From positions 2,046,001 to 2,110,000 of the forward strand of contig NZ_SJSA01000001.1 of assembly GCF_004766125.1 (NCBI RefSeq): DNA of 64,000 nucleotides, read 5' to 3'. The notes under the pieces are model-generated. The model searched no databases. It saw only the letters and a list, made by a program, of their open reading frames with translations, and was not told where the DNA came from. Shown here one piece after another: positions 15,817 to 25,481 of this stretch (positions are counted from its first letter, which is position 1; each line of letters begins with the position of its first letter). The position numbers and the translations under genes are program-made. The stretch comes from Duncaniella freteri (lineage in GTDB: Bacteria; Bacteroidota; Bacteroidia; Bacteroidales; Muribaculaceae).

Positions 15817-17079
15817 ATGAAACCGAGAAACAAGAAGCAAGAGCAGATATTGGCAATGAGTGGGCAGCTTCGCCCACTCACCACCGCCCAAAAGCAGTGG
15901 GCACTGACCCATACAATTGACAACTATGCCCTTAAATTCAAGAAAGGGAAAGCCGTATGTCTGATATGCGGTCACGAGTGGGAAGCCGAGGAAGGAATGT
16001 GCCGTTGCCCACATTGTGGCGCAAAGGTTGAGGTCAAGGCTACCACTCAGCGAGTTGTAAGGGAGAGGTCATACTTCAACATCATCACCGCAGTCAAGGG
16101 TTTTCAAGTAATCCGAATGTTTCTGATGATTGTGGAGTTCCGCAAGGGTATGAAGGCAAATCCCGGCTTTGTTGAAATCGGCTCCTATTGGATTGACAAG
16201 CACGGACACACCACAGTTGTAGGGCTTCAGCGCACATTAGGTCACTACATTGACTCATTCGCTTTCGGCTCTCCATTGGAAATCAGACACGACAATGACG
16301 CATTTTGGCACATCGCCAACCAATGGGTATATCCCCGAATCAAGGTGACTGACACAATCAAGCGCAACGGATACACAACGTATGCCTATGGCGCTCACCC
16401 CGTGACTATGTTTCAGCAGTTGCTCACCAACCCCAAGGCTGAAACTCTGATGAAAGCCGGAGAGGGAGGGTTGTTCCGCTACCTCTGCCACCACCCTAAA
16501 GAGGTTGACAAATATTGGGACACAATCAAGGTGGCACGCAGGGCAGGTTACAAGATTGACGACCCGCAGATGTGGTTTGACTACATCAAGATGTTGGATA
16601 GAATGGGCAGAGACCTCCATTCCCCCACGTTGGTAGCGCCAAAAGACCTTAAAGCCGTACACGATGAATATGTGGCAAAGGCTGAACGTCAGCGTATCAA
16701 GGAGCAGAGAGAGAAAGACCGCAAGAGAGCGGAGGAAGATGAAGCCAAGTTTGAGGAACTCAAAGGCAGATACACCGGATTGGTGATGACAGACGGAGAA
16801 ATCGTTGTCCATACCCTCAACTCCGTAGCCGAGTATTACGATGAGGGAAGCCGTCAGCACATCTGCGTAGGTTCATCATCCTACTACCTCAAAGAGAACA
16901 CATTGGTATTCACCGCCAAAATCAAGGACAAGACAATCGCCACGATTGAAATCTCCCTCAAAGACTACTCAATCATTCAATGCAGGGCATTTGCCAACAA
17001 GGTCTGCCAATATCAAGACCGCATTGCCCAAATCATCAGCGACAATATCAAGATGATAGCCGAGAGAAAGAGAGCATAA
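15817..17079 (+). CDS. PcfJ-like protein
   Basis: The 420-residue protein begins with a zinc-ribbon-like motif (CLICGHEW ... CRCPHCG, about residues 47-67). A central helical region and a long charged coiled coil (about 285-315, RQRIKEQREKDRKRAEEDEA) follow. The C-terminal PcfJ domain includes the signature HICVGSSSYYLKE around residue 350. It follows PcfK by 11 bp and precedes DUF3873, the standard accessory order. It probably contributes to element maintenance or transfer; the mechanism is unknown. Confidence 0.85.
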   Translation: MKPRNKKQEQILAMSGQLRPLTTAQKQWALTHTIDNYALKFKKGKAVCLICGHEWEAEEGMCRCPHCGAKVEVKATTQRVVRERSYFNIITAVKGFQVIRMFLMIVEFRKGMKANPGFVEIGSYWIDKHGHTTVVGLQRTLGHYIDSFAFGSPLEIRHDNDAFWHIANQWVYPRIKVTDTIKRNGYTTYAYGAHPVTMFQQLLTNPKAETLMKAGEGGLFRYLCHHPKEVDKYWDTIKVARRAGYKIDDPQMWFDYIKMLDRMGRDLHSPTLVAPKDLKAVHDEYVAKAERQRIKEQREKDRKRAEEDEAKFEELKGRYTGLVMTDGEIVVHTLNSVAEYYDEGSRQHICVGSSSYYLKENTLVFTAKIKDKTIATIEISLKDYSIIQCRAFANKVCQYQDRIAQIISDNIKMIAERKRA

Positions 17080-17139
17080 GTTTAATCCGACCTCCACCGC
17101 ACCGGTGGAGGTCACAATACCCCACCAGCTATGACACAC

Positions 17140-17337
17140 ATGACACAAAACGGAATATCGACCACGCAGAGAGGTCAAGAGCAATACGAAGCCTTCTACT
17201 ATACTCATAGAGGTGAACGAGTGGAACAAATTATGTATGATTATCGTACCGAGTATGGCGAACTATTCTCCGTGGTAGCACCCACCCTTAAAGAGTGCCG
17301 ACAGAAGCGAGACGAATGGCTCGCCAAGAAAAAATAG
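17140..17337 (+). CDS. DUF3873 family protein
   Basis: The 65-residue protein matches the short DUF3873 family of conjugative elements: MTQNGISTTQRGQEQYEAFY at the start and a charged end (LKECRQKRDEWLAKKK). The start at 17140 is preferred to an in-frame ATG at 17131 because the family pattern begins there. It is the last gene of the PcfK-PcfJ operon and precedes a hairpin terminator. Confidence 0.75.
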   Translation: MTQNGISTTQRGQEQYEAFYYTHRGERVEQIMYDYRTEYGELFSVVAPTLKECRQKRDEWLAKKK

Positions 17338-17360
17338 CCAATAGTCGTAATATACGCCAA

Positions 17361-17392
17361 AGCGGTGCAGCCCTGTGAAGAGTTGCACCGCT
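17361..17392 (+). terminator. Hairpin after the PcfK-PcfJ-DUF3873 operon
   Basis: AGCGGTGCA and TGCACCGCT form a perfect 9-bp stem with a 14-nt loop, 24 bp after the DUF3873 stop. The tail is only moderately T-rich. Confidence 0.5.
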
Positions 17393-17422
17393 GATTTACT
17401 CTCAAAATTTCCAAAAATTTCG

Positions 17423-17440
17423 GCCGCCTTTAGAGGCGGC
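17423..17440 (-). terminator. Terminator of the leftward envelope operon
   Basis: GCCGCCT and AGGCGGC pair around TTAG. Read on the minus strand the hairpin is followed by GAAATTTTTGG, a weak T-tract, 9 bp downstream of the last gene's stop. Confidence 0.6.
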
Positions 17441-17448
17441 GAATACCA

Positions 17449-17787
17449 TTAGTAATCCATCGGATAACTTAATCCAACATGAGGTTCTGAAATTGGCAAT
17501 TGTTCCTCCAACATAATAGTGAGCTTTTCTTTAGTTACTACGGCTCCTACATCATCTGCAATTATAAGGTTTGCAATCAACATCTTTTCTTTTTCTTCGC
17601 CTGACAGTTCAGTCCATGATTTACTCTTATGAGTTTCCCAATAATCCCATGCAGAAATTTCAGTTTCTTTTTTGTATGCAATACCTGAAGCTACGCAGTA
17701 CATCATTAAAACTATAATGCAGATGAATACTATCGCAATAATAATGAAACCTAATATGATATATACAATTGTTGCTAAAAAGCTCAT
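17449..17787 (-). CDS. Single-pass membrane protein, unknown
   Basis: Starting at ATG 17787 (an upstream ATG would overlap the preceding gene), the product has 112 residues. A long hydrophobic segment (about residues 2-32, LATIVYIILGFIIIAIVFIC) leads to a polar domain with WDYWETHKSKSWTELSGEEK. It is the last gene of the five-gene leftward operon. No family recognised. Confidence 0.55.
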   Translation of the reverse strand: MSFLATIVYIILGFIIIAIVFICIIVLMMYCVASGIAYKKETEISAWDYWETHKSKSWTELSGEEKEKMLIANLIIADDVGAVVTKEKLTIMLEEQLPISEPHVGLSYPMDY

Positions 17788-17807
17788 GTATCGGTAGATT
17801 AAAAGAT

Positions 17808-18986
17808 TTATTTTATACAATTTGTTCGCATTGCAAGGGTTATGGTTTCTCCGACTAAGGCTATATTGGCGAGAAGATAGCGTCGCTTACCATTCCATGA
17901 TACTGTATGACCTGCGATTTCAGCGGTTTTTAGCAGATGTTTTCGTAGGTCAGTGTCGTTGAAATATGTGGCACAGCCTATGCCGAAGGCTGTGCCTGAC
18001 GGACTAAGCCCGAAGATTATAGGCCCGGCATCCATATCCATTCCAAGAAAGCCACTGCCATCGGGATATTCCTTGAATCCGGTCAGCCATGAATCTTTCA
18101 GAAAAGCTTCTTTGAGATGTGAGTATTGCTCTTTAGCAAATTCCGAGTCTATCTGCGTGAGGTAATATGTGTTGAGAGTTGAATAGGATCCCTTGATTGG
18201 TGACAGTACAGAGGTGTTACCATCAAGAGGGAGAAAAGAGCGGAGCAACCCTGTTTCGCTGTCAATCCATTCCGATTTAGCCCGTTGAATCCAACGGTTG
18301 ACGGTGTTTTGGTATTTCCCATTGTTTAGCTGGGCATAATCTGTGAGCGCTACAATGGCAACGAGCATATCGGGTATGTATATGTCCTCACCGGGATATG
18401 TAGGAAGATTCATACATTCAGACTCCAGTATCCGGCGATTCATCGCTTTACAAAGTGAGTCATGGAGCGCGTTGTAATTATCACCTCCGCCGATTTTGCG
18501 ATAGTTGCCTATCATCCATGCCAAATGGCTCAGATATGATATATGGCTCTTATCTCCGGCAATCGAATCTAACGGATCTTCTCCCCAACGCATCTTGTCA
18601 TATAGTCTCAGTTCCGGAGATTTAACTATCTGAATGAGGCTATCTATTGTATTTATTGATTCCTGTTTGGTTTCGGGATAAAGAATCGAAATGTTAGAAA
18701 AAGCCTTTGAAAACATAGAGCAGGAATACAATGCCCATTCGCCTTGAAATTGCAGTCCCAATCCTCCCGGCATTTCCTTCAACAACTGTCGAGGCTCAAC
18801 GACAATTTTATCTACGAGCCAATTCTTTCGCTGAAGAATATCATTTTTCTCTTTCTGTTGGCTTCCAATGCTCCAACAACCCCAAACTACCCATGCCACT
18901 TTAATCAGCACAAGTACAACCATACTGACAAGCAAAATTTTATGTCTGAGTATCCAACATTTTATTTTACTTAGAATTTGTGCCAT
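17808..18986 (-). CDS. Membrane-anchored alpha/alpha-barrel protein
   Basis: This 392-residue protein has an N-terminal membrane anchor (about 18-38) and a helical domain with repeats and motifs typical of (alpha/alpha)6-barrel enzymes such as linalool dehydratase/isomerase-like or glycoside-processing proteins. Examples are YPGEDIYIPDMLVAIVALTD and a Gly-rich segment SGFLGMDMDAGPIIFGLSP near residue 325. It would act outside the inner membrane. It shares an operon with exported glycosidase-like proteins, so a polysaccharide or lipid-linked substrate is plausible, but no substrate can be named. Confidence 0.5.
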   Translation of the reverse strand: MAQILSKIKCWILRHKILLVSMVVLVLIKVAWVVWGCWSIGSQQKEKNDILQRKNWLVDKIVVEPRQLLKEMPGGLGLQFQGEWALYSCSMFSKAFSNISILYPETKQESINTIDSLIQIVKSPELRLYDKMRWGEDPLDSIAGDKSHISYLSHLAWMIGNYRKIGGGDNYNALHDSLCKAMNRRILESECMNLPTYPGEDIYIPDMLVAIVALTDYAQLNNGKYQNTVNRWIQRAKSEWIDSETGLLRSFLPLDGNTSVLSPIKGSYSTLNTYYLTQIDSEFAKEQYSHLKEAFLKDSWLTGFKEYPDGSGFLGMDMDAGPIIFGLSPSGTAFGIGCATYFNDTDLRKHLLKTAEIAGHTVSWNGKRRYLLANIALVGETITLAMRTNCIK

Positions 18987-19013
18987 ACAGAGTCTTTTTC
19001 AAGTGACAAGATA

Positions 19014-20375
19014 TTACTGTTTTACTTTCAATACAACAAAATTTGAGGCGTAAGGGAGCGGTTTATTGTGAAGGTATTTGGGGGAGGACTCATCTGCATT
19101 AAGGCGATAGAAGCAGTAGTTCCAACCTTGCCCCATGTCGGTGTAAAGAGCCTCTTTTACACCTTGTGAGAGTAAGGCGTTGATGAAGTTGCCGAAGGTG
19201 ACAATGCCGAGACTCTCATATAGAGCCAACTGGTTTTCTTTGTTGAGGCATAGGGCACGGAAAACGTTCTTGTTGCCCAATTTTCGAGCCGTCTTCACAC
19301 CTTTACAATGGTGTATCATCATTTCCTGTGCAAAGCCCATTCCACCTTCTCTTGCTGCCTTTTCCATTGCTGATTGATAATCGTCATAGAAGAACTGAGG
19401 GCCGGAAAGTGGTGACCATGTGAAAGCACCGGTGTTTCGCTTGCAACGATAACCTCTATATATCTTGCCTCCCGAAACATGGTTCCCGGCTATATTGATG
19501 TGTCCTTTGCCTGATGTTGACCCGGTGAAAGCTCCTGCAAAAGCCAAAACGATAGAATCGTTGTCGGCTGAGGGTATCTCACCGCAAATCATATCCATAG
19601 TTAAGCGACTCATATCTGGCTTCAGGCAAATTAAATCTCCATATTCTGTTTGTATATGTGATTCTGACAAGAACTCCAGTTTTGACTCAGTAAAATCACT
19701 GACCATTGACTCCTTGATGTCGGGTTGCACATCTCTGACAATATCAATGAAAAGTTTTACGCGGGCAAGGACCTCACGCCCACGATTACGCCACCATGAT
19801 GTACGACGACCGGGGGTCTTGGCATTATATCCGATTGCATCTATTCCAAGATGTTTGGATTGATACAAGGCACGCTCGTTATGGTATTCTTGCGAAATTA
19901 TTACGATTGAGTCCAGCCGATACACATCACGCATCTTAGCTATTGAGTTAAGTGTGCGAGTGCCGTCATAGTCAAGAACTATGTGGATTGAATCGACTCC
20001 CTGCTTTATCAGAGAATCACGCATAGCCACCGGCTCATCATATCCGTTCTCTGTATTGCGATAATCGCCACCACTGACTACAAGCCAATCAACTTTACCG
20101 GTGTTATATAGGTCTGCGGCCGCTTTTATACGATGATCAAAGTAATAGTTCCTTCGCCCATTCCATGTAGATATGGGCGAAGTGCCAAGCACAAGCCCGA
20201 CCTTACGATGTGGCATATCCTCCACTGAATCATAAAGCCGATCCTTAGCGGCATGATTAACCATTCGGTCGCATACAACCATGACTATTACCAACGAGGC
20301 AATAAGAGCACCTGAAGCCCACGCAATTCTTTTAGCAATCTTATTTTTTAGCATACGGAGAATTGTATTTTTCAA
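19014..20375 (-). CDS. SanA/DUF218 domain fused to exported glycosidase-like domain
   Basis: The 453-residue protein has an N-terminal anchor (about 14-34). A DUF218/SanA-like domain (about 58-210) shows VGLVLGTSP, LVVSGGD and VIISQEYHNERA motifs, followed by a linker. The C-terminal domain (about 225-453) is clearly related to the separate protein encoded at 21006-21785: shared GYRCKRNTGAF/GYKCKANTGFL, ALYTDMGQGWNY/ALYLDMGRGWNY and ANFVVLKVKQ/TNWLFIKAKR patterns, as in phosphodiester-glycosidase (NAGPA)-like domains. SanA proteins affect envelope barrier function. The fusion suggests a coupled envelope activity. Confidence 0.65.
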   Translation of the reverse strand: MKNTILRMLKNKIAKRIAWASGALIASLVIVMVVCDRMVNHAAKDRLYDSVEDMPHRKVGLVLGTSPISTWNGRRNYYFDHRIKAAADLYNTGKVDWLVVSGGDYRNTENGYDEPVAMRDSLIKQGVDSIHIVLDYDGTRTLNSIAKMRDVYRLDSIVIISQEYHNERALYQSKHLGIDAIGYNAKTPGRRTSWWRNRGREVLARVKLFIDIVRDVQPDIKESMVSDFTESKLEFLSESHIQTEYGDLICLKPDMSRLTMDMICGEIPSADNDSIVLAFAGAFTGSTSGKGHINIAGNHVSGGKIYRGYRCKRNTGAFTWSPLSGPQFFYDDYQSAMEKAAREGGMGFAQEMMIHHCKGVKTARKLGNKNVFRALCLNKENQLALYESLGIVTFGNFINALLSQGVKEALYTDMGQGWNYCFYRLNADESSPKYLHNKPLPYASNFVVLKVKQ

Positions 20376-21009
20376 GGATTACGTGTTCAAGGTCAAGGGA
20401 ATCGACCATTACGCCGTCTTCGTCAAAGACTTGAAGGAAAGTATAGCGACCGGCAATGTCAGGGTTAGAGACATATCTGTATGAGCGGAAAATCAAATAT
20501 CCTTCTTCTGTACGGCCAAGCAATCCGCTATTAGCCGGAATGTATTTTGCTGTATGCCTGTCCACGTCAATGAAGTGAGAGAATTCATTACGACAATCCG
20601 GGACTCCCTCCACGATGAGTTGGAGGGGATTATCATTGATAATGTAAGCTCTGGATATGGCTGTGATAGAATCAATCGGAACATCAATCCACTGGTCTCC
20701 ATCGCTCATATACCAGCAATGCCAGTCGGGTCTCACTGTTTGCAGAAGCTTCTTTTCAGAACCGTCTGATTTATTGTGTATCCATAGAGCAATTATCGGC
20801 ACGTCAAATTCATCTTTGGCAGAGTCAACTACTTCACAAAGAATTTGAACGCTATCGTTTTCTGCAAGAATATCTTTGTTGGCTATAGGATTATTGTGAG
20901 CCTTTTCGCATCCCAATAAAGAAATTTGAGCAAAAGCAACAATTACAACTGAAACTATCAGAGCCCGATAGATTAAAAATTTAGGTTTCATTATTCGTTG
21001 GATTTTCAT
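20341..21009 (-). CDS. Lipoprotein, unknown
   Basis: The 222-residue protein has a lipoprotein signal (hydrophobic stretch then ISLLGC, Cys about residue 34). Its start at 21009 overlaps the upstream stop as ATGA; an internal ATG at 20991 gives a more ordinary signal length. The mature part is a beta-rich exported domain. The 3-prime end overlaps the next gene by 35 bp, so the operon is tightly coupled. The family is not recognised. Confidence 0.55.
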   Translation of the reverse strand: MKIQRIMKPKFLIYRALIVSVVIVAFAQISLLGCEKAHNNPIANKDILAENDSVQILCEVVDSAKDEFDVPIIALWIHNKSDGSEKKLLQTVRPDWHCWYMSDGDQWIDVPIDSITAISRAYIINDNPLQLIVEGVPDCRNEFSHFIDVDRHTAKYIPANSGLLGRTEEGYLIFRSYRYVSNPDIAGRYTFLQVFDEDGVMVDSLDLEHVILEKYNSPYAKK

Positions 21010-21785
21010 CGCTTAGCCTTTATGAAAAGCCAGTTGGTTTGATAAGTAGATTTATAATCGAAGAGTTTAATGGCGGGAGACTCAGTATTCTCGCGATACC
21101 AACCATAGTTCCAGCCTCTACCCATATCAAGATAGAGAGCATCGCTAACGCCCATTTCTATCAGAGAGTTGATGAAATCGTTTAATGGTAATGCTTTTGT
21201 CGATTGGATAACAGCAAAACTACCGTCATTCAAAATACATGCACTCCTATATATATTGGGGGTTGCCTGCTTAATGGGCGTTCCCTTATAAACGTTCTTT
21301 CCGTTCTGTACCATTAGAATTTGTTGGAAGAGGGTGCCTCCATTTTCCTGTGCTTTGGCAATCCATTCATCACAATGTTGAGAAGATGATATGGTGTAGA
21401 TTTTCTTGTCAGCGTAAAGGAATCCGGTATTCGCCTTACACTTGTACCCTTTATGGAAGACACCATCAATAACGTAATCACCACCGATGTTCGTTGTTTT
21501 GAACTCTTTAAGTAACTCTCCCGTAAAAGCCGCCTCAACACACAATCCTATTGTCGAATCAGTTTCAGAAGGTATAACGGAGTCCACCATTGAAATATAA
21601 GCAGTCTCATTGTTCATCTTTAACATGATGAATGGCATGGAATCTATTTCCATATTCGACACAGTTACAAGTGTGTCAGGCACAGAATCTTCAATTATTT
21701 CCTTTTGCTCATTTACAGCCTTAGTTGACGATACTTGACATGATGCCAGAATCGTCGAGACTAAAATTATTGGTAAATATCTCAT
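21006..21785 (-). CDS. Exported phosphodiester-glycosidase-like lipoprotein
   Basis: The 259-residue protein begins with a lipoprotein signal (MRYLPIILVSTILASC, lipobox LASC, Cys 16). The mature domain parallels the C-terminal half of the fusion protein at 19014-20375 segment by segment, including NTGFLYADKK and ALYLDMGRGWNYGWY, where Asp and Trp-Asn are candidate active-site residues. It probably acts on phospho- or glyco-conjugates at the cell surface. It is the first gene of the leftward envelope operon. Confidence 0.6.
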   Translation of the reverse strand: MRYLPIILVSTILASCQVSSTKAVNEQKEIIEDSVPDTLVTVSNMEIDSMPFIMLKMNNETAYISMVDSVIPSETDSTIGLCVEAAFTGELLKEFKTTNIGGDYVIDGVFHKGYKCKANTGFLYADKKIYTISSSQHCDEWIAKAQENGGTLFQQILMVQNGKNVYKGTPIKQATPNIYRSACILNDGSFAVIQSTKALPLNDFINSLIEMGVSDALYLDMGRGWNYGWYRENTESPAIKLFDYKSTYQTNWLFIKAKR

Positions 21786-21942
21786 CGATCTGATATTTTA
21801 CGGTTTTGATATTATTCAACTCCTGTTGTTGCTATATGTATTCAGTGTGATGAACGATATAATCTCTGCCATAGTCATTATTTCCCCAGATTCCTGAAAA
21901 CGCATATCATATAATCTGTTTGCATAAAATCCGTAGACAGCG

Positions 21943-23067
21943 TTATTCAATCCATTTTGGAAGTTCGACCCTTTTCGGGTCAGCATCTTCAGCCATTTTC
22001 ATATACTTTGCAGCTTTCTCTGAATTACCGAGTTTTTCTCCATATACTTGACTGAGCATTGCTAATGCACCAGCACCTTGAGGAGATTTCGCCAGTTTCT
22101 TTACATTAGGCTCATACAATTTCACAATTTCATTGAAATCAGTCAAGAAAAAAATCTTAAGTGACATCATATGGCCGTATTGATCCCAGAGTTGACGTTT
22201 CTCACTAATTGGAATAAGTTTGTCCATTAACGTATTCGCACGTTCACGAAGTGTCGGAGTTGGCATTTCAAGGTATGTCCATAACAATGCGAAGTGCGGA
22301 TAAAGATCATCCGGGTCAATTAAATTCATCTGTTCGGCCAACCATTCCATAGGAAATGCTGCACTGGCTCCAGTCCCGTTTAGCTTGTTCCATCGAGTGA
22401 GTTCATCAATGCCAAATTCATAGATAGCATAGTTATCAGCAGATTTCTGATTGGCATTGTTCATTTTTACAATACGCTCCAATGGGCCAATGGAATACGG
22501 ATTGATGTGGAAAGCCTCTTTGAAGTATGCGGTGGCATGAGGCAGATTATTTTCTGATTGAGCCTTCAGCCCTAAATCCATCATCTCTTGATAGCCGATA
22601 GAATCAATAGGCACAGCATCGAAGTAATCATCATCTTCATCCTGCTCAGAGTTCAATTTGAAGTTTATAGGGAGAGTAAACCACGTCTTTACTGCCTCCC
22701 CGTTCTTTTCTCCGGGTTTAAAACCTTTCAGGAGTGACACAACACGGAGCGCCTCTTGATTAAGAACAGGATATTTGCCCGACATTATCTCAGGATATTC
22801 AACATCGCCTTTTGTGTTAACAATAAACTTTACAATTACCTTGTCTTGGAGGTTATTGGCCATCGCCTCCTGAGGATACACAAGATTCTGTGAAAGGAAT
22901 CTCATCAGCGCATTTATACCACCGGGATATTCCGGCTGTTTATCTGGAACTTCATCCACATATTCATTATCGGGTACGATAGAGATTTCCGTGTAATGCT
23001 GGGCAAGCATAGGCACAAAAGAAGATACTATAAAGGCTAAAGCTGTAAAGAGAATATTGATCTTCAT
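21943..23067 (-). CDS. TonB C-terminal domain protein with tetratricopeptide-like tail
   Basis: From ATG 23067 the product is 374 residues. It has a Sec signal (MKINILFTALAFIVSSFVPM) and a TonB C-terminal domain at about residues 30-130 (PEYPGGINALMRFLSQNLVY, VIVKFIVNTKGDVE, the last strand ending WFTLPINF). A helical TPR-like region with repeated AxxYF/AxxYM elements runs to the end. The energy-transducer fold without an N-terminal membrane anchor suggests a periplasmic adaptor. Upstream in-frame codons belong to the IS21 end, so its natural promoter was probably lost or replaced by the insertion. Confidence 0.75.
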   Translation of the reverse strand: MKINILFTALAFIVSSFVPMLAQHYTEISIVPDNEYVDEVPDKQPEYPGGINALMRFLSQNLVYPQEAMANNLQDKVIVKFIVNTKGDVEYPEIMSGKYPVLNQEALRVVSLLKGFKPGEKNGEAVKTWFTLPINFKLNSEQDEDDDYFDAVPIDSIGYQEMMDLGLKAQSENNLPHATAYFKEAFHINPYSIGPLERIVKMNNANQKSADNYAIYEFGIDELTRWNKLNGTGASAAFPMEWLAEQMNLIDPDDLYPHFALLWTYLEMPTPTLRERANTLMDKLIPISEKRQLWDQYGHMMSLKIFFLTDFNEIVKLYEPNVKKLAKSPQGAGALAMLSQVYGEKLGNSEKAAKYMKMAEDADPKRVELPKWIE

Positions 23068-23171
23068 AATTATACAATTATTTTGAAACTGGACGAATAG
23101 GTAGGTGGAAAAACCGGAGCAGACTGGGACAGTGCGCCGGAGCAGACTGGGACACTTTTGATGCTGCAAAG

Positions 23172-23894
23172 TTAATGATTTTTTCTGAGACTGTCGCCTT
23201 TTAGCTCAAAACGTATCGCTGAGTGCACCATCCGGTCGAGTATGGCGTCGGCGGCGGTGGTGTTTGTCTCCAGACAGTCGTACCAGTCGGAGACGGGGAT
23301 TTGCGAGGCTATGATTGTCGCCTTGCGGCCGTGGCGGTCCTCGATGATCTCCATAAGGTCGAGTATCTGCTCGTTGTTGAGTTTCTTGATTCCGAAGTCG
23401 TCGATTATGATCAGGTCGTAAGAGGCTATCTTCTCGAAGAGCCTCTTGGTCTGACGCTCGACTCTTGCCATGGCGAGGTCTTCCATGAGTTTGAGGATGC
23501 TCCAGTAGCGGGTCTTGAAGCCGGATATGCAGGCATGATGTCCGAGGGCCGATGCGAGCCAGCTTTTGCCCGTGCCGGTGGCTCCGGTTATGATCACAGG
23601 AATGCCGCGCCTGATGTATTCGCCGGCACACATCTGGGTGATGTATGCTTTGTCAAGACCACGCGCAGAGTCGTATGCGAGTTCGTCGACTGACACCTGA
23701 TAGCGGAACCGGGCGTTTTTGAGAAGCCGGGCATTCCGGTTTGCCCGGCGCATGTCGTGTTCTCCCTGAAGGAGAAGACGGAGTCCGTCCACGATGTTGA
23801 GTGAAGTTGCCTGACGTGTTTCCATCAGGCTCTGCCATGTCTGCGCCATTCCCGGAAGGCGCATCTGTCGGAGTTCAGAAAGGATTCTTTCCAT
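23172..23894 (-). CDS. istB: IS21 helper ATPase IstB
   Basis: The 240-residue AAA+ ATPase of IS21 transposition shows Walker A GATGTGKSWLA (about residues 104-114) and Walker B LIIIDDFG (about 166-173), followed by sensor residues near SQIP. IstB binds target DNA and activates the IstA transposase. It lies 33 bp downstream of istA on the same strand and is full length. Confidence 0.95.
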   Translation of the reverse strand: MERILSELRQMRLPGMAQTWQSLMETRQATSLNIVDGLRLLLQGEHDMRRANRNARLLKNARFRYQVSVDELAYDSARGLDKAYITQMCAGEYIRRGIPVIITGATGTGKSWLASALGHHACISGFKTRYWSILKLMEDLAMARVERQTKRLFEKIASYDLIIIDDFGIKKLNNEQILDLMEIIEDRHGRKATIIASQIPVSDWYDCLETNTTAADAILDRMVHSAIRFELKGDSLRKNH

Positions 23895-23927
23895 TGATTG
23901 TGTTGTTTTTATGTAAATGGTGGATTA

Positions 23928-25481
23928 TTATGCGAAAGCCGCTTTTCCGCGGATGTTGGAGTGATTTCCGGGAGGCGTCAGTTCATCGGCGTTCTCACGG
24001 AAGCCCTCGCATTGTGTCTTGATGAGAGCCTTGACGAACCTGTAGCGCAGATTGCCGTGGCAGACGGCTATGGTACATGCCTGACGGAACAGGGCCGGGT
24101 CGCTGTCGCGTTGGAGACTGAAGAAGCCCTGGGCAGTGCGGAAGTATACCTGTTCGGGCTGTCCTCCGGCGAATATGGCCTCTATTATTGTCTTGAACTC
24201 GGGGCTGATGCGTTCGGCTTTGGATATGAAGTACTCGGCGCTGTATGCGCGGTATTCCCTTGATTTTGGAGGAAGGTGCTCCTCGACATAGGTGTAGTCG
24301 TTGCGGCGGTATGAGCGCATGTGTGTGGCCACGCATTCTCCCGAGTGATATACGCGTACCTGCGTGGCTGTGAAGGTGACATCCACCTGCTGCCCGATCA
24401 GACGGTAAGGCACGGAGTATGAGTTGCGGTTCGCCCCGAAGGTGATGAAGCTGTTCGGGGCCACCTTCAGTGTGGCGCGGCGTTTGAACTCGAACGGAGC
24501 CTGCGGTAGCGGAGCCAGCATCGGTTTCTCGGAGGCCAGGAAGCACTCACGCCGCGAGTAATCGCAGCCGGTCAGCCGCTTCTGGTTATAGCGGTCGACA
24601 AGCTCAGCGACTGCCTCGTTTAGTTCTTCCAGAGAGTGGAAGATGCGGTTGCGCAGCGGGGCGTAGATATGACGGTAGGCCTTGTTGACGGCATCCTCGA
24701 CCAGAGCCTTGTCCTTGGGCTTGCGAACTCTCGCGGGCTGTGCCACACACAGATAGTGGTTGGCAAGGTCGTTCATGCCTGTAGTCAGGTCAGGTTCGTA
24801 GGAATCGGCCTTCTTGACCGCCGATTTCAGATTGTCAGGCACCAGTATCTTCGGGACACCTCCGAAAAACTCCAGAGCCCTGACCGTGGCCATCAGAAAC
24901 TGCTCTATCCCCTGTGACCGCACGCACATGACAAAAGTCATGCCCGAGTACGGCATTATGGCCACATACGTCTCCACAAACACCTCCTCCCCTGTGTCAG
25001 TGTCAATATACGACAGACGGTCCCCGGCAAAGTCAATCAGCATCTTCTGTCCCGGCTGATACAGGTCGCGAAGTAACGTCGAGGGAGTGACCGCTTTCAT
25101 ATGCTGGGATATGTGATAGCGGAACTGCGACAGGCTGTAGCCGTCGGGGTGATCTCTGCGGTATTCCTCCCATAACAGCTGCGATGTGACATGCGGTTTT
25201 TTCAGTTCTTTCTCCAAAGCGGGCAGAAGTTCCTTCAGAACTTCCATCCGCTCATCGCAATACGCCGGGCTGCCCCCGTTGAAACGGTGGTTCAGAACCG
25301 TGTCCTCCAGCGCTATAAGTTCGCGTGTCGTAAGAGGGTCCGCCTCAGCTATCGACTTGTAGCGGCTGACTGTGTTCTTGCTGATATGGAGCGCTGAAGC
25401 AATTGAACGGATCGATTCCTTTTGCGACAGGCGTATCAGCACCTGCTTGATGATATTCATGCTTATCGGTTGTGTTGCCAT
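23928..25481 (-). CDS. istA: IS21 transposase IstA
   Basis: The 517-residue transposase has an N-terminal helix-turn-helix (about residues 15-45, SIRSIASALHISKNTVSRYK). It has a DDE integrase core: Asp in MLIDFAGDRL (about 150), Asp in LVPDNLKSA (about 215) and Glu in KALVEDAVNKAYRH (about 262). A C-terminal beta-barrel follows. It is intact and full length, so the element may be active. Confidence 0.95.
   Translation of the reverse strand: MATQPISMNIIKQVLIRLSQKESIRSIASALHISKNTVSRYKSIAEADPLTTRELIALEDTVLNHRFNGGSPAYCDERMEVLKELLPALEKELKKPHVTSQLLWEEYRRDHPDGYSLSQFRYHISQHMKAVTPSTLLRDLYQPGQKMLIDFAGDRLSYIDTDTGEEVFVETYVAIMPYSGMTFVMCVRSQGIEQFLMATVRALEFFGGVPKILVPDNLKSAVKKADSYEPDLTTGMNDLANHYLCVAQPARVRKPKDKALVEDAVNKAYRHIYAPLRNRIFHSLEELNEAVAELVDRYNQKRLTGCDYSRRECFLASEKPMLAPLPQAPFEFKRRATLKVAPNSFITFGANRNSYSVPYRLIGQQVDVTFTATQVRVYHSGECVATHMRSYRRNDYTYVEEHLPPKSREYRAYSAEYFISKAERISPEFKTIIEAIFAGGQPEQVYFRTAQGFFSLQRDSDPALFRQACTIAVCHGNLRYRFVKALIKTQCEGFRENADELTPPGNHSNIRGKAAFA

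Noticed and set aside
23223..25397. Several long ORFs on the plus strand across the IS21 element
   Set aside because: They are antisense shadows of istA and istB with no domain features or starts.
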